From Beta vulgaris subsp. vulgaris (taxonomy: Eukaryota; Streptophyta; Magnoliopsida; Caryophyllales; Amaranthaceae), in contig NC_079210.1 of assembly GCF_026745355.1 (NCBI RefSeq), positions 4,838,784 through 4,902,783 on the forward strand: DNA of 64,000 nt, read 5' to 3'. Below, in pieces: positions 1 through 10,352 of this stretch (positions are counted from its first letter, which is position 1; each line of letters opens with the position of its first letter). Both the position numbers and the translations under genes were made by a program. Below the pieces are notes generated by a model, which searched no databases, was not told where the DNA came from, and was given only the letters and a program-made list of their open reading frames with translations.

Positions 1-460
1 TGGGTACTTGATTCTTATTAATTTGGTATTGTGTGATTTATGATTTGCTACGAATCTCATCATACTTTGATACAAGTTATCAGATTAGTATCAATATTAT
101 ACTAGTTTGAGAATGAACAAAAAGAATGAAGAGTAGGGGTGTTCATAAATATCCGATGGATTCGATCCGTTTTTTTGGATATCCGATTTTATAGTTTTCT
201 GATATTCGAAAATTTTAAGATCAGAAATTTTCATTTTCAGATATCCCAAACATGGAAATTTTTCAGATTTTTCAGATCAATGCTTTGTGTTTTGTGATTG
301 CCTTGTTCCTGTTATAAATGTATCATTGTGTATGTGTGGGTATCGGATTTTTATTTCTTTGGTATGGTCTGATTTATGATTTGATACCAATCTGATCACA
401 TTTTGGATACCAGTTGTCAGATGATTATCAATGTTATACTACTTTGAAAATGACATTTAT
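1..460. repeat. Direct repeat (about 115 bp) flanking a short insertion
   Basis: Two diverged copies of the same sequence lie at about 1-120 and 346-460. Both contain 'TTTGGTAT.GT.TGATTTATGATTTG', then 'TCAGAT.A.TATCAAT.TTATACTA'. The DNA between them starts with a hAT-like end. The arrangement may be an old duplication around an insertion. No gene is visible here. Confidence 0.5.
134..330 (+). mobile_element. Single hAT-like terminus
   Basis: The sequence TAGGGGTGTTCA opens a stretch rich in ATCCGA/GGATAT words, which is the usual style of plant hAT ends. I found no matching right end or 8-bp target duplication, so this is either a one-ended relic or chance similarity. Confidence 0.35.
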
Positions 461-477
461 GTGTGTTACTGTAGAAC

Positions 478-880
478 ATGGTAAAGAAAGAAACCACCAA
501 AAGAAAAGGTTGAAAAGAGGATGAAGATGACCCTTCTAAGAGTGCCAAGAAGAAAACAAAAATAAAGTCGTTGTTTCAGACTCAGAGTAGGATGATGACG
601 TTAGCACGTATGACACTAGCACGGATGAGTATAGGCTAGCTCATCTGATTCGAAGTGCGATTCTACAACTTCTTCATCACCAAGTGAAGAACTACCTTTG
701 AAAAAAAGAACATTGAAGAAAAAGCAGACAAAGAAGGGAAAGAAGAAGGAGAAAGAGAAGGAGAAGAGAAGGGTAAGAATAAGAAGAAGAAACAAGTTGG
801 GGTGAGAATACTGCCTATAGGTTAAGACTATTGAGAGTATTGTTGCCTACCACATGCAAACTCGCAATGGGAAGGTGAGT
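478..880 (+). pseudogene. Degenerate lysine-rich reading frame, unidentified
   Basis: From the ATG at 478 the plus strand reads as a broken frame: a short basic start, an acidic and Ser/Asp-rich middle, then a run of Lys, Arg and Glu around 700-800. Stops and frameshifts interrupt it. Such basic low-complexity segments occur in several plant transposon proteins, but no domain is recognisable. The neighbouring MULE transposase remnant lies on the opposite strand, so the two are probably not one gene. The A/G-rich composition alone could also produce this pattern. Confidence 0.25.
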
Positions 881-1660
881 TTTGAAATCAAAATGATCGG
901 CTAGGATGCCAATCGAACTTTTTCGCATGCAAGCCAACCATGTACGAAACACCCACTGGTAAGTTTCAATATCTTCATGGGATATGAGTGCACATCCAAG
1001 TAATATACTTTGGCCATGGTGGTTAACACCAACAAAAGTAGCAAACGGTAGCTCATACTATTTTGTCAAGTACGTTGCATCAAAACATACTACATCTCCG
1101 AACTCCTTTCAAGCATTCTTACTCCTAGCATCAACCCATAAAATGTCCTTGAGAGATCCATATACATCTTGCTTATGCATGTGATAAAAATTATGGTTAT
1201 ATGTAGTCAATTTGATAAAATAATCTAGTATAGCCTCCGCATCATCGTCTTTTAACTTCAACCTCTTATGATGGAAGACTTAATATGCAAGTCTTTTTTG
1301 GAGATAACCATGTTTTAAAAACCTTTTTTTTGTAGCGCCAAACTACTGTGAATTTCGGGAACCCGTGCCTCAGCCTCAATATCATCGAATAACTTTAATC
1401 TAATGTGGCTATCCAATTCACGGACTTTCCAATACATGGTTATGTAATGTGCCTTACGAGGGGTGGGTGTGGTTTTGTGGTTATTCACCACTTTCTTCAA
1501 TTTTCGCTCTTAACGGCGTATATCATCACCGTACACCCACATTTTTTTGTGGTTCCAATAATTAAGTTGTGACCCTCAACGACAACTCTTTTTCCATTCT
1601 CCCACTGATTATGGATTCAATTGCCTAACTATTTGTAAGATCTCATATCTAAGTAACTAA
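880..1660 (-). pseudogene. MULE/FAR1-like transposase remnant
   Basis: The minus strand encodes pieces of a Mutator-like (FAR1/FHY3-related) transposase. Around 1590-1520 a FAR1 zinc-domain end reads TKKCGCTVMIYAVKSE, followed by the VVNNH motif typical of the FAR1 His residues. Around 1110-890 the MULE domain reads DVVCFDATYLT, then [19 protein letters not shown] and [12 protein letters not shown]. The Asp in DVVCFD is the usual first catalytic acidic residue. In-frame stops (after DATYLTK and after the QKKGF segment) and frame changes show it is dead. FAR1-like N-terminal pieces at about 5040-5348 and perhaps 6144-6299 lie on the same strand in the right order, so one gene may have been split by insertions that include the TRIM. 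Confidence 0.8.
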
Positions 1661-1871
1661 TCATTTTAATTTTCAGATTTAATATAATAGAATTCATATC
1701 TTTCTAAACTAACAAAAATAATAGTTAATAATAATAGAAGGTATACTTATTATAAGTTTCTCGTATTAAACCTAACTATAAGATAATAAAAACAACTATT
1801 CTATACTTAAGTAAAAAGAGAAACTAAATATTATTAAGATATTACAAGAAGCTAGGTCTCCTATAGCCTGT

Positions 1872-2074
1872 TGTTGAATCTCATTGATCACCACGTATGA
1901 GTGTCCCACATAAGAGAAAGAGGAGAGACTAAATCACTTTATAAGATTAAGATTTACTCCTCCTATCATCAGTTGGTTTTAGGATGGACACCTCCTTGGG
2001 CTTGTAAGTGGGGTAAACTCTCCTCCTCCGTATTGGGTTACGCAGACCCATTTCATATAATCTGAAAATTAACA
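1872..2074 (+). repeat. TRIM 5' LTR
   Basis: The LTR begins TG and ends CA and is immediately followed by the primer-binding site at 2075-2086. It differs from the 3' copy at scattered positions, so the insertion is not recent. Confidence 0.85.
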
Positions 2075-2234
2075 TGGTATTAGAGCCCGGGTTGTGGGTC
2101 TTCTAAACCGGGCCTTTTATCAAACAATTGGATAAGAGTTTACCTCAACAGGATGTCCGGCTCCTAAGAGGATTAATTATGGTTACCTTTCCAGTTAGCT
2201 CTAAATTCTAAAGATACTCACATGTGAGGGAGAG

Positions 2235-2436
2235 TGTTAAATCCCATTGATCATCACAGATGAGTGTCCCATATTGTAGAAAGAGGAGAGATTAAATCAC
2301 TTTATAAGATTAGGAGTTACTGCTTCTATCACTAATTGGTTTTAGGATGGAACCTCATTGAGCTTGTAAGTGGGCTAAACTCTCTTCCTCCTTATTGAAT
2401 TACCCAAACCCATTTCATATAATCTGAAAATTAACA
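2235..2436 (+). repeat. TRIM 3' LTR
   Basis: This is the second copy of the LTR, preceded by the purine-rich tract at 2224-2234. It is followed by CCTATAGC, which is also found just outside the 5' LTR. Confidence 0.85.
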
Positions 2437-4339
2437 CCTATAGCTCTAGTCCATCTTCTTCCTTCCTTCAATCTTCTTCTCCTGCACATTTCTGAGACAT
2501 GTTCACACATGAAATCAAAATCCATGTCAGTATCTATCCTCATATAGTCAATAAAGCTTGCTATACAATATCTCACAAAATCTACAAAAAGCCTGAAATT
2601 TTGAATTCTCAGTCTTCCTCCATTAAAGTACCTTGACCAAAGTTCATCTTTTTCGATTCATAAACTATGCAATAGTGCAATCATATCTTACAACAGGTAC
2701 TATAAATATACGATTGATTGCCAGTAAGTGCCAACACAAAACAAAACTAACATATCATAATTTGTTACGTGATTTAGCCAAAAAGACCCCGAAAATTCCC
2801 CCTACTTGTTGCATCCGCCTCTGTTTTGGGTGAGCTAAACCGCGCCACCACCGAACCACGAATTCACCACCCACATCTACCGCCGTCTCTCCCCCAGCAC
2901 TGAACATCCCGCCAATAACCAACGACCCACTCTCGCTCACATACTCCCTTCCTTTTTCTCGCTACACCCACTCACAGAACTCCTCTCTCTCTCCCCTAGA
3001 CCCACCTGCGTCGCGAACCTCCACCTAAACAAAACCATCTGTGCCAACGAACCACACAGAGCCCACCAGGTTCTGTGCGGCAACCTGTCTCCGGCGACAC
3101 ATTCCTTGTCGCGTTGCCTTTGTTCCAACGTTACCCAACACTCAGCAGTCAGCAGGTATACTGAACATACCTTTCCTTTCTTTTATTTTTCTCTTTCTTT
3201 TGTTGTCTCTTTTGGGCCTAAAGTATCTAATATGTATTTTTACTAATTATATAATGTCCGAGCTTAGTTAATATTTGAGTTAAGTATTAGTTATGATGAA
3301 TGGGCTAAACTCTTAATGGTTAAATTAATTGGGCTGATTATGAAGATTAAGCATGACCTTACTCTTAACAATTCTAATACGACTAGTGACCAAAAGTCTA
3401 AAACGTAGTAAAGCTTACCTTATTTCTTGGAATTAAATTATGAGATTTAACTTTGATTTATTATTGGAATATGTAGTAACAGTATATCATGTATTGACTT
3501 AAATAAAATAATTAAGCAACCATACTAATTATGTAAATCATTTTGGACCTTAAGTACTTGATTTGTATTTTACTAATTGTAATTTGTAGGCTCAATGAAT
3601 ATTTAAATTTTAACATGATGGTTATTGTCATTTGGGCTAATGAGATTGGAGGTATTATTTTATAAATAGCTACTATGTAATACTATAATAACTTAATACA
3701 AGTATTGGACAAGTTGAGTGAACCAAGTTAGGCAAATTTAAATACTATGTAGTCGTATCTTATATTTTTTTGACCTTAATTTATTAATATTTACATGTGA
3801 CAAGTTTTAATGTTATAAAAACTAATGTAATAAAGGTAATTATTCAAGTGTTAAGATGGTGTTTATAAAGTTTAGTAAATAAATGAATTACATAGTCTCA
3901 CGGTTAATTTGGTTAACGAGTCAATTTTAAAATTGTAATGATAACAAATGAGGGGAGTTGCAATATTAATCATCTCGTTATTAATTATTGGTTATATTAA
4001 GGGAAAAAGGATATTCAGCCTCCTCCCGGCTATCAAAGTTACTACGCAGGATCCGAGGTAACGTCTACTGCTAACACTCACACTCCCCTTCCAACTATGT
4101 TTTATAATGCTTTTACATATGTTTATGCTAAGTTATTTATATTGTGCGGGATATGAAATGTTTGCTATAATTAATTTGATGTTATGAAAATTATGATGAT
4201 CGATTTGATGATGTTATGCAACGACTTTACTATGATTTCTAAAAACTACCTAAAAGAACCGAAATATGATAAACAAAAGTGAAAGATGGTGATGTGGCAG
4301 TATTATGTTCTCCGGGTCGTGCACGTATCATTCTGTTAT
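2437..4339. other. Non-coding stretch, no gene recognised
   Basis: At 2780-3170 the sequence is C-rich (ACC/CCA words), like a 5' leader or promoter-proximal region. From 3200 to 4300 it is AT-rich and has repeated 'TACTATGTA' and 'TTGGGCTAA' words. Short frames here show no recognisable protein. It may be the interior of an unidentified element ending near the minisatellite below. Confidence 0.4.
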
Positions 4340-4600
4340 TTGGTAACAACGTCATCTTCTGATGGAGGACAATGTCCTCGGTGGCGCCCGCATGATGGCA
4401 TTATATGCCACCTTATGATGGAGGACAATGTTCTCGTTGGCTTTGCCTTATGTTACCATTGACATTATATGCCACCTTTTGATGGGTGATGAATATCCTC
4501 GGTGGCTTTGGCTTCTGTTATGATCTATGACATTATATGTCACCTTCTAATGAGGAACTTTTGTCCTCGGTGGCGATGCATTCTGTTGTACTCACCAAGT
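4340..4600 (+). repeat. Minisatellite of about 66-bp units
   Basis: Four imperfect units start at about 4348, 4409, 4474 and 4541. Each has the pattern CACCTTCTGATGGAGGACAA, then TGTCCTCGGTGGC, a variable part and GACATTATATG. The first unit contains GAGGACAATGTCCTC, a perfect palindrome around its centre that decays in later units. No coding role is visible. Confidence 0.75.
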
Positions 4601-5039
4601 AAGCAAAGCAATTTTTCTGATAATGAAATGTGATAATGGATATCATAATCATGAATGACATTGTAAATGATTTCTAAATTCTTGATTCAAAGTGTGTGTT
4701 TGCAAAATGGTTTGACTATATTCTCTCCTCTCTGTTTGCAAATAAAATGAATTGAAATGAATTTACATTGTTAGAGTAGTATGTTACTGAGCCTTGGCTC
4801 ATGACGTTTTATTTTTCTGTTTTAGATACGCATATGAAGATGGGATGGGATGGTGTGCAGTGAGGAATAGTTTACTTTTATAACATGTTTAGTTTATGAA
4901 GAATGTTTACCTTGTACTTCCCAAATGGAAAGTACGACAGTGATGCACCGACTAAGCAAGCTAGGTCCTCCGCTGCTAATCATTGAATCAATTAACCTAA
5001 TAATAATGTTTAGAAGTTGAGGGGTTACATGATCACGCT

Positions 5040-5348
5040 TCCAAGTGCAATTCCTTTTCTTACCCTTGCATTGTACAGTCCCAACAACTTAACGACTCTA
5101 AATCCTTCTTGCTTCACTTAGGCTTTGTAATACTCACGAACATCCTCGCAAGAGGCAAATACCATCCCCACTGTTGAATGGTCTAATACGCTATTACTAC
5201 CACAACCAGTCGTCGAAGGTGAATCATCAACTACCAATGGTACAATATCCCATATATCTGTGCCCTCATCAACAAAAAGCTTATCCCCCAAACCACAACC
5301 ATATACATCATCCCCTATACGGATTTGTACTTCTGATTTCTCCACCAC
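5040..5348 (-). pseudogene. FAR1-type DNA-binding domain fragment (MULE-related)
   Basis: The minus-strand frame ends in STVGMVFASCEDVREYYKA, a stop, then VKQEGFRVVK. This is the usual opening of a FAR1 zinc-finger domain (VGM.F.S...A...Y..YA...GF.V). The segment before it is acidic (EGTDIWDIVPLVVDD), as is common in FAR1-related N termini. A stop within the domain and loss of similarity after about 5040 show it is a relic. The matching downstream part of the domain is at about 1520-1660 on the same strand. Confidence 0.65.
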
Positions 5349-5821
5349 TTTGTCCTCATTCAGCGTATTCTAAGCAATTACTAATTGAAAACATAAGATA
5401 CAACTTAACACGACTTTAATTTCGTTCGGCACAAAACCAGCCACGACTTAGCACAAATTATTTGGAAAACTTGATACCAAGTTGAGGTTTGGTTGGTATT
5501 AGACCTGTTGTAATGCTAATTTGACCAATGCTAGGTGTAGTTGGTACCAAAAAAGTTACAACTTGACACCATTTTATGAAAATATATATTAATACTGAGT
5601 TGTTCTTTATTTGGTACCAACCCAACCACCAATTTGCACCCATTTTTTTAGAAACTTTGATACCAAATTATACAAATTAAAATTTTGTTCTAAATGTATT
5701 AAAACCAAGTTTAGACTGTTGCCAATTTCACAAATCAATTGCACGGTGTCAATTGCACTCAACATTCTAAGCTCACTAAACACTTTAACATATCGATTGG
5801 CAAAGTTTAAGTATTTTATAT
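5349..5821. other. AT-rich DNA, no gene recognised
   Basis: The stretch contains repeated 'TTGGTACCAA' and 'ACTTGATACCAA' words at about 5465, 5535, 5610 and 5655, suggesting an old local repeat. The short reading frames here do not resemble known proteins. Confidence 0.35.
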
Positions 5822-6060
5822 TTTCTACATTCATGCAAATATCACTATTCAATTGAACATAAAAATTGACATTGTTCAAGTACTATGTACATTCTTGCAA
5901 ATATCACTCAACCATTATCATTCAAGTGTTCCAAATTTTACCCATTGACTCAAGAAGAATTGACATAGTTATAGTATTTTCACAGTTCAAGTCTTTTCTA
6001 CATTCTTGCAAATATCATCCAACTATTATCACATTTCAAGTGCTTCTAAATTTTACGAAT
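5822..6060 (+). repeat. Tandem repeat of about 60-113 bp units
   Basis: The word 'TACATTC.TGCAAATATCA' recurs at about 5825, 5887 and 6000. The last two copies extend through 'CA.CTATTATCA...TTCAAGTG.TTC.AAATTTTAC', giving a 113-bp period. Confidence 0.6.
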
Positions 6061-6143
6061 ACTATACATACTCACTAAATCCCTATATCAATTCAATCGT
6101 ATATTGACAATCGTGTAACTTTCAAAGATCAAGGCATCTAATT

Positions 6144-6299
6144 TCATAAAGCCCCATATTCACAATTTGTATAACTTTCACAAACCCCAACCTCTAATTT
6201 CAGTATATTACAGGCGTACTTCATTTTTGTCGAAAAGGGATCGTTGTTCGAGCTCTCATCCATGGAGATTGGTCGATTTAAATCTAGTAAGTTTTCCAT
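6144..6299 (-). pseudogene. Possible start of the FAR1/MULE frame
   Basis: A 51-residue minus-strand frame starts at 6299 with MENLLDLNRPISMDESSNND. FAR1-related transposase proteins often begin with a similar acidic 'LDLN.P' motif, and this lies upstream of the FAR1 fragment at 5040-5348 on the same strand. The match is short, so this is only suggestive. Confidence 0.3.
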
Positions 6300-6356
6300 T
6301 TGCTTCAGTTCCTGCTCTTCTACAATGCTGGGGAGACGTGCTACAATGGTGCAAAT

Positions 6357-6392
6357 ATCTCCCGCCAAATCCCCTCCTATTCCCGCCAAATT
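6357..6392 (-). promoter_or_regulatory. Two E2F-like sites upstream of the possible MULE start
   Basis: Read on the minus strand, TTTGGCGGGA occurs twice: within 6380-6392 (flanked as AATTTGGCGGGAA) and at about 6358-6369. This matches the plant E2F consensus. A TATA-like TTTATAGAGA lies about 20 bp further upstream at 6405-6414. The sites sit 60-95 bp before the ATG at 6299. Function is inferred only. Confidence 0.4.
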
Positions 6393-6700
6393 CTTTTCTC
6401 CCTCTTTCTCTATAAATTGTTGAGAAATAGTTATGATTTTCTCTCTTTTGAATACACTCCCACAACACCACTTTTGGGAGATAAAGCAAATTATTTTCTC
6501 TCTCTTCAATACACTCATCCACTCTCATGTTTTTCATTTTTTTTGGAGAGGCAGAGCCATGCTCCAGCATTTTTTCTCTTTCTTTACTTTTTTTATTCAT
6601 GAGCCCAACATTATATTGATTTTCTTTTTTTTTGGTTGTTTTGGGACTCAGACCGTCAGTTTCCATGACTTTCTCGCTAGTCCAGTCCCCAAAGTAATTA

Positions 6701-6982
6701 CTCCCTCCGTTTTTATTTAATTTCTACATTGTTGTACGCACAACAATTTAGGTAATGTCACCTTGAAGCTTTTTGGGAGGGTACTTTTTAACTCATTTAA
6801 TGTAAAATAATGAGAAAAAGTGAAAAAGTAGTACTTTAGGGTGGAAAAAGAGAAAAACAAATATAATAGTAATACTTTATGGTGGGCCAAGTACCCCAAA
6901 TGAGGAAAGCTTAAATAATGTGACAATTAAAAAGAAACACACATATATGAAAACTGTAGCAATTAAATAAAAACGGAGAGAG
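6701..6982. mobile_element. Stowaway-type MITE
   Basis: The 22-bp ends are nearly perfect inverted repeats, with CTCCCTCCGTTTTTATTTAA on the left and its complement on the right. The left flank is TA; the right has decayed to TG. Length (282 bp), ends and lack of coding capacity fit the Tc1/Mariner-derived Stowaway group. Confidence 0.85.
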
Positions 6983-8022
6983 TGCAACGAATGGAAAATG
7001 GGATGAATTGTTAGATGGAGAAATAGCTCTTCTTCTTTTTTCGAGAGCTCTTCTTAATCTTTCTTGTTCTGGATAATTTTTTGCCACATATTCACCAAAA
7101 ATAATAATATATTTATTTAAAGCTAATATTTATTTTAATATAGAAATTAGTATATAAAAATATATTAGTAAAAATTATAATAATGGAATATGAATAAAGT
7201 ACTCATTGAGACAAATCAAACAAGACCTTACATGACTACTTTTTTCCTATATATTGAGAAAAATCTAAAAGATTTTATCTAATTGTAAATAGTGTTCAGA
7301 TACTATGTGAGAAAGATAAAAAAAATACTGAGGGAGTACTATCTAAGTTATATGACATCCACTATATATAAATTATAATAGTGACGTTTTTGTTCCAAAA
7401 TACTACTTTATTGATTAAGTATACTACTTTTTTACTAGATATATTACTATTCTTGATCATCTGAACAAACAATATACTTTATCCGCCCTTTTTTATTACA
7501 AGGTTTCCTTATTAGAAGTTTTTATATTAATTGCAACTTTCCTTCTATGGTAATATTTTCCTCCTCTCTATTACTATCATATTGATCCTACTCTTTTTAT
7601 ATATCTATCTCTATCTTTATCTTTCTCCTCTTCACACGAGTTTCTTAAAAAATATGCCAATGGGATATCTTGTAGTTATTATATAGAATGGAGGAGGTAT
7701 ATCGAATGATTATAAACTGGGCAAAACTCTATTGTTAGATAAAAAAAATCACAATATTTAATTTGGAGGTAGGTAGTTGCTAAGTATTTCTTCTTTTTTT
7801 TTAATTGCATCATTTCAATTTTCCCGTTTGACCGAGATGCTTCTATGAACGACAATATCTCCAAGTGCGTTTAAGTAAAAATTCTAAAAATTTGATATTT
7901 GGAACCCTTGCATTGAGACAAATCTAACATGACCCACTTGACTATGTTTTTCCTTATATAATAATGCGATATAGCTTAACGAAATTGATTAATGACAGTC
8001 TCAAAAACAAAATGGTCTAATT
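6983..8022. other. AT-rich DNA with fragments of MITEs
   Basis: At about 7320-7345 'AATACTGAGGGAGTACTA' looks like the right end of a Stowaway element. 'CATTGAGACAAATC.AACA' occurs at 7204 and again at 7911, marking partial copies of one element interior. A poorly conserved pair ('TTATCCGCCCTTTTTTATTA' and 'AATGGAGGAGGTAT') at about 7479-7700 may be another decayed MITE. No gene is seen. Confidence 0.4.
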
Positions 8023-8029
8023 AAAAAAA

Positions 8030-8250
8030 ATAGAGCAAGTAAAAGAATTTGGCATCTTAATATACATCTTATAGTAACGGGTTGTAACCCGATTTATTGG
8101 GATTGAGTTCAACTTTTGGATATGGTTTCCTAGTATCACAAATTTGTAACTTTATTTTGTTTTATGATTAATAACTAGAATAATAAAAACTTTGGCTGCT
8201 TCTCCTGTAATAATACAATTTTTTATTATTATTTAATATATCAACTTTTA
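8030..8250 (+). repeat. Segmental duplication, copy 1
   Basis: About 220 bp are repeated in direct orientation at 9680-9900 with few differences, including 'GAATTTGGCATCTTAATA' and 'GGATATGGTTTCCTAGTATC'. The duplication brackets a hairpin and a foldback element. Confidence 0.85.
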
Positions 8251-8478
8251 AGTTATGAGCAACCCGTTTACTAAGCAGGTTGGGTCGAGGTTGAATTTTT
8301 CAACCCATTTAATAAACGGGTTCGATTTGGTCGGATCTAGTTCGAGTTCAGGTTAATAATACATGGGGTTAATAATACATGGATTGAACAGGTTCCAACC
8401 AAATCGAACCCGTTTATTAAATGGGTTGAAAAATTCAACCTCGACCCAACCTGCTTAGTAAACGGGATGCTCATAACT
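8251..8478. repeat. Long inverted repeat (hairpin)
   Basis: Arms of about 80 bp at 8251-8330 and 8398-8478 are nearly exact reverse complements, separated by 67 bp. Both contain AACCCGTTTA and TTGAATTTTTCAACCCA. RNA from either strand would fold into a long stem, a possible small-RNA source. Confidence 0.85.
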
Positions 8479-8518
8479 CGTTCAACCTATTTACATATTT
8501 ATTACTATTAAATTTTTC

Positions 8519-9671
8519 GGTTTTTTCACCAGGTACCCCTGTGGTTTTCCAAAATTCATGAGGTATCCCTAATATATTTTTTTTAATGCACTAGGTACCC
8601 TTATTATTTCAGTAAAATGCACGAAATGCCCTTAATGACTAACGGTGTCAAGTTTACGTTAGTCATTAGGGTTAATTGACTCTCTAACCCTAACCCTAAC
8701 CCTAACCCTAACCCTTAAGCCCTAATCTTAACACCCTAACTGCCTAACACCTCACTCCAACCTTAACAACCCAACCACCACCCCTCCCCCACCCACGCAG
8801 CCCCCCACCCCTCCTCCACCCATGCTGCCCCCAACCCACGCTGCCCCCACCCCTCCCCACCACCCGTTGAATTCCCCCCACGCCCACCCCACCCCACCCC
8901 CCCCGTCGAAATTCCCCTCCCCACCCCACCCCACCCACCCACCCCACCCCACCCCGTGGATGCTGTTCTAAATTTCTCTCTCCTTCTTCTTCATTGATTT
9001 TCTTGATTTCAAAAACTGATTTCAAAACTGATTTCGAAAATAATTTCAAAATGTTTTCGCAAAAGGTTTTCGAAAATGGTTTTCGCAAATTGATTTCGCA
9101 AAAGGTTTTCAAAAATGGTTTTCTAAAATAATTCCGAAAATGGTTTTTGATTTCGAAAATGGTTTTTGATTTCGAAAATGTTTTCGAAATTGATTTTCGA
9201 AAATGATTTCAAAAATGTTTTAGAAATTGATTTTCGAAATCAGTGTTCTAGTGGTTTCTACAAGGCAGGGGAGGTGGTGGTGGTTGCTGCTAGGGGAGGG
9301 GGGGATGCTGCCGGGGTGGGGGTAGGGGTGGGGGTGGGTTGGGGAAATCAAGGGGGGAGGAGGCCTGCTACAGGGGGTGAGGGAGGAAGGGGGAGGAGAG
9401 GTGGTGGTGGTTGGGTGGTGGTTGTGGGGTTAGGGTTTCAAGTTATGGGGTTAGGGTAGGGTTAGAGGTTAGGGTTTAGTTAGTTAATTAGGGTTTAATT
9501 AGGGTTAGAGGGATTAATTAACCCTAATGACTAACGAAAACTTGACACCGTTAGTCATTGAGGGGATTTTGTGCATTTTACTTAAATAATAAGGGTACCT
9601 GGTGCATTAAAAAAAAAATAGGGGTACCCCATGAATTTTGAAAAACCACAGGGGTACCTGGTGAAAAAATC
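8519..9671. mobile_element. Foldback element with telomere-like hexamers
   Basis: The element begins TTTTTTCACCAGGTACCCCT and ends with the complement. The inverted ends run about 190 bp (both include the TGACTAACG...CTTGACACCG region). Inward of the left end lie about five CCCTAA hexamers at 8685-8716; inward of the right end are degenerate TTAGGG/TTTAGGG words. Next comes a C-rich tract (8760-8955), mirrored by a G-rich tract (9255-9440), and a centre of repeated TTTTCGAAAATGG units. The whole body is thus a loose giant palindrome, as in foldback or MULE-derived elements. I could not define a clean target duplication. The glycine-rich frames here are low-complexity artefacts. Confidence 0.75.
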
Positions 9672-9679
9672 GTAAAAAA

Positions 9680-9900
9680 AATCGAGCAAGTATAGAATTT
9701 GGCATCTTAATAAACATCTTATCATGACGGGTTGTAATCCGATTTATTGGGATTGAGTTCAACTTTGGATATGGTTTCCTAGTATCACAAATTTGTAACT
9801 TTATTTTGTTTTATGATTAATAACTAGAATAATAAAAACTTTGGTTGCTTCTCTTGTAATAATACAATTTTTTATTATTATTTAATATATCAACTTTTAA
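9680..9900 (+). repeat. Segmental duplication, copy 2
   Basis: This is the direct copy of 8030-8250 and starts directly after the right end of the foldback element. After 9900 the two copies part. Confidence 0.85.
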
Positions 9901-10037
9901 AAAAATTCTCTGGTCTCGATGAGTTACCGGTTGTTAACTTGTTGTAGGAGATGAATTAGGTGATGTGGCACTTACCGAGATTTATTTCGCTCTCGGTTTC
10001 GACTCTTCTTTTTCCACCTTATCATTCTCCTTTATTA

Positions 10038-10352
10038 CTCCCTCCATTTCCTAAAGATCTTCTCTCTTTCCGTTTAAGTGCATTTCCAAAAGATCTTCCC
10101 TCTTTTACATTATTCCTTATTTGAAATGTTTTTTCCCCTTTTTATCCTCTCATGTCCCTATCATATGGTCCACCATTACATTATTAATTCAATTTTACTC
10201 CCTTTCTCTCTCCTACTTTAACCCCTTTTTTATTTGTCTATCTATCTTAACCCCTTTCTCTCTCCTACTTTACCCACCCACCCCACACAAATTGATTCTC
10301 ATTGGTATTTGTAGTAATAGTAACAAGGAAGATCTTTAGGAAACGAATGTAG
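10038..10352. mobile_element. Stowaway-type MITE
   Basis: The left end, CTCCCTCCATTTCCTAAAGA, is matched by the complement of GATCTTTAGGAAACGAATG on the right. TA flanks both ends (10036-10037 and 10353-10354). An internal 'AAAAGATCTTCCCTCTT' repeats the terminal motif. There is no coding capacity. Confidence 0.85.

Larger units (their letters stand above)
1872..2436 (+). mobile_element. TRIM (terminal-repeat retrotransposon in miniature), apparently complete
   Basis: Two near-identical repeats of about 203 bp, starting TGTTGAATC/TGTTAAATC and ending TTAACA, flank only 160 bp of internal DNA. Directly after the first repeat comes TGGTATTAGAGC, which matches a primer-binding site for initiator tRNA-Met with one mismatch. 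A purine tract (GTGAGGGAGAG) precedes the second repeat. There is no coding capacity, which fits a TRIM moved by another element's proteins. CCTATAG occurs next to both outer ends, but on the left it is separated from the LTR by about five bases, so the target duplication is imperfect. Confidence 0.88.

Noticed and set aside
8744..9459. Glycine-rich frames
   Set aside because: Products of the C-rich and G-rich arms of the foldback element; no start context or domain.
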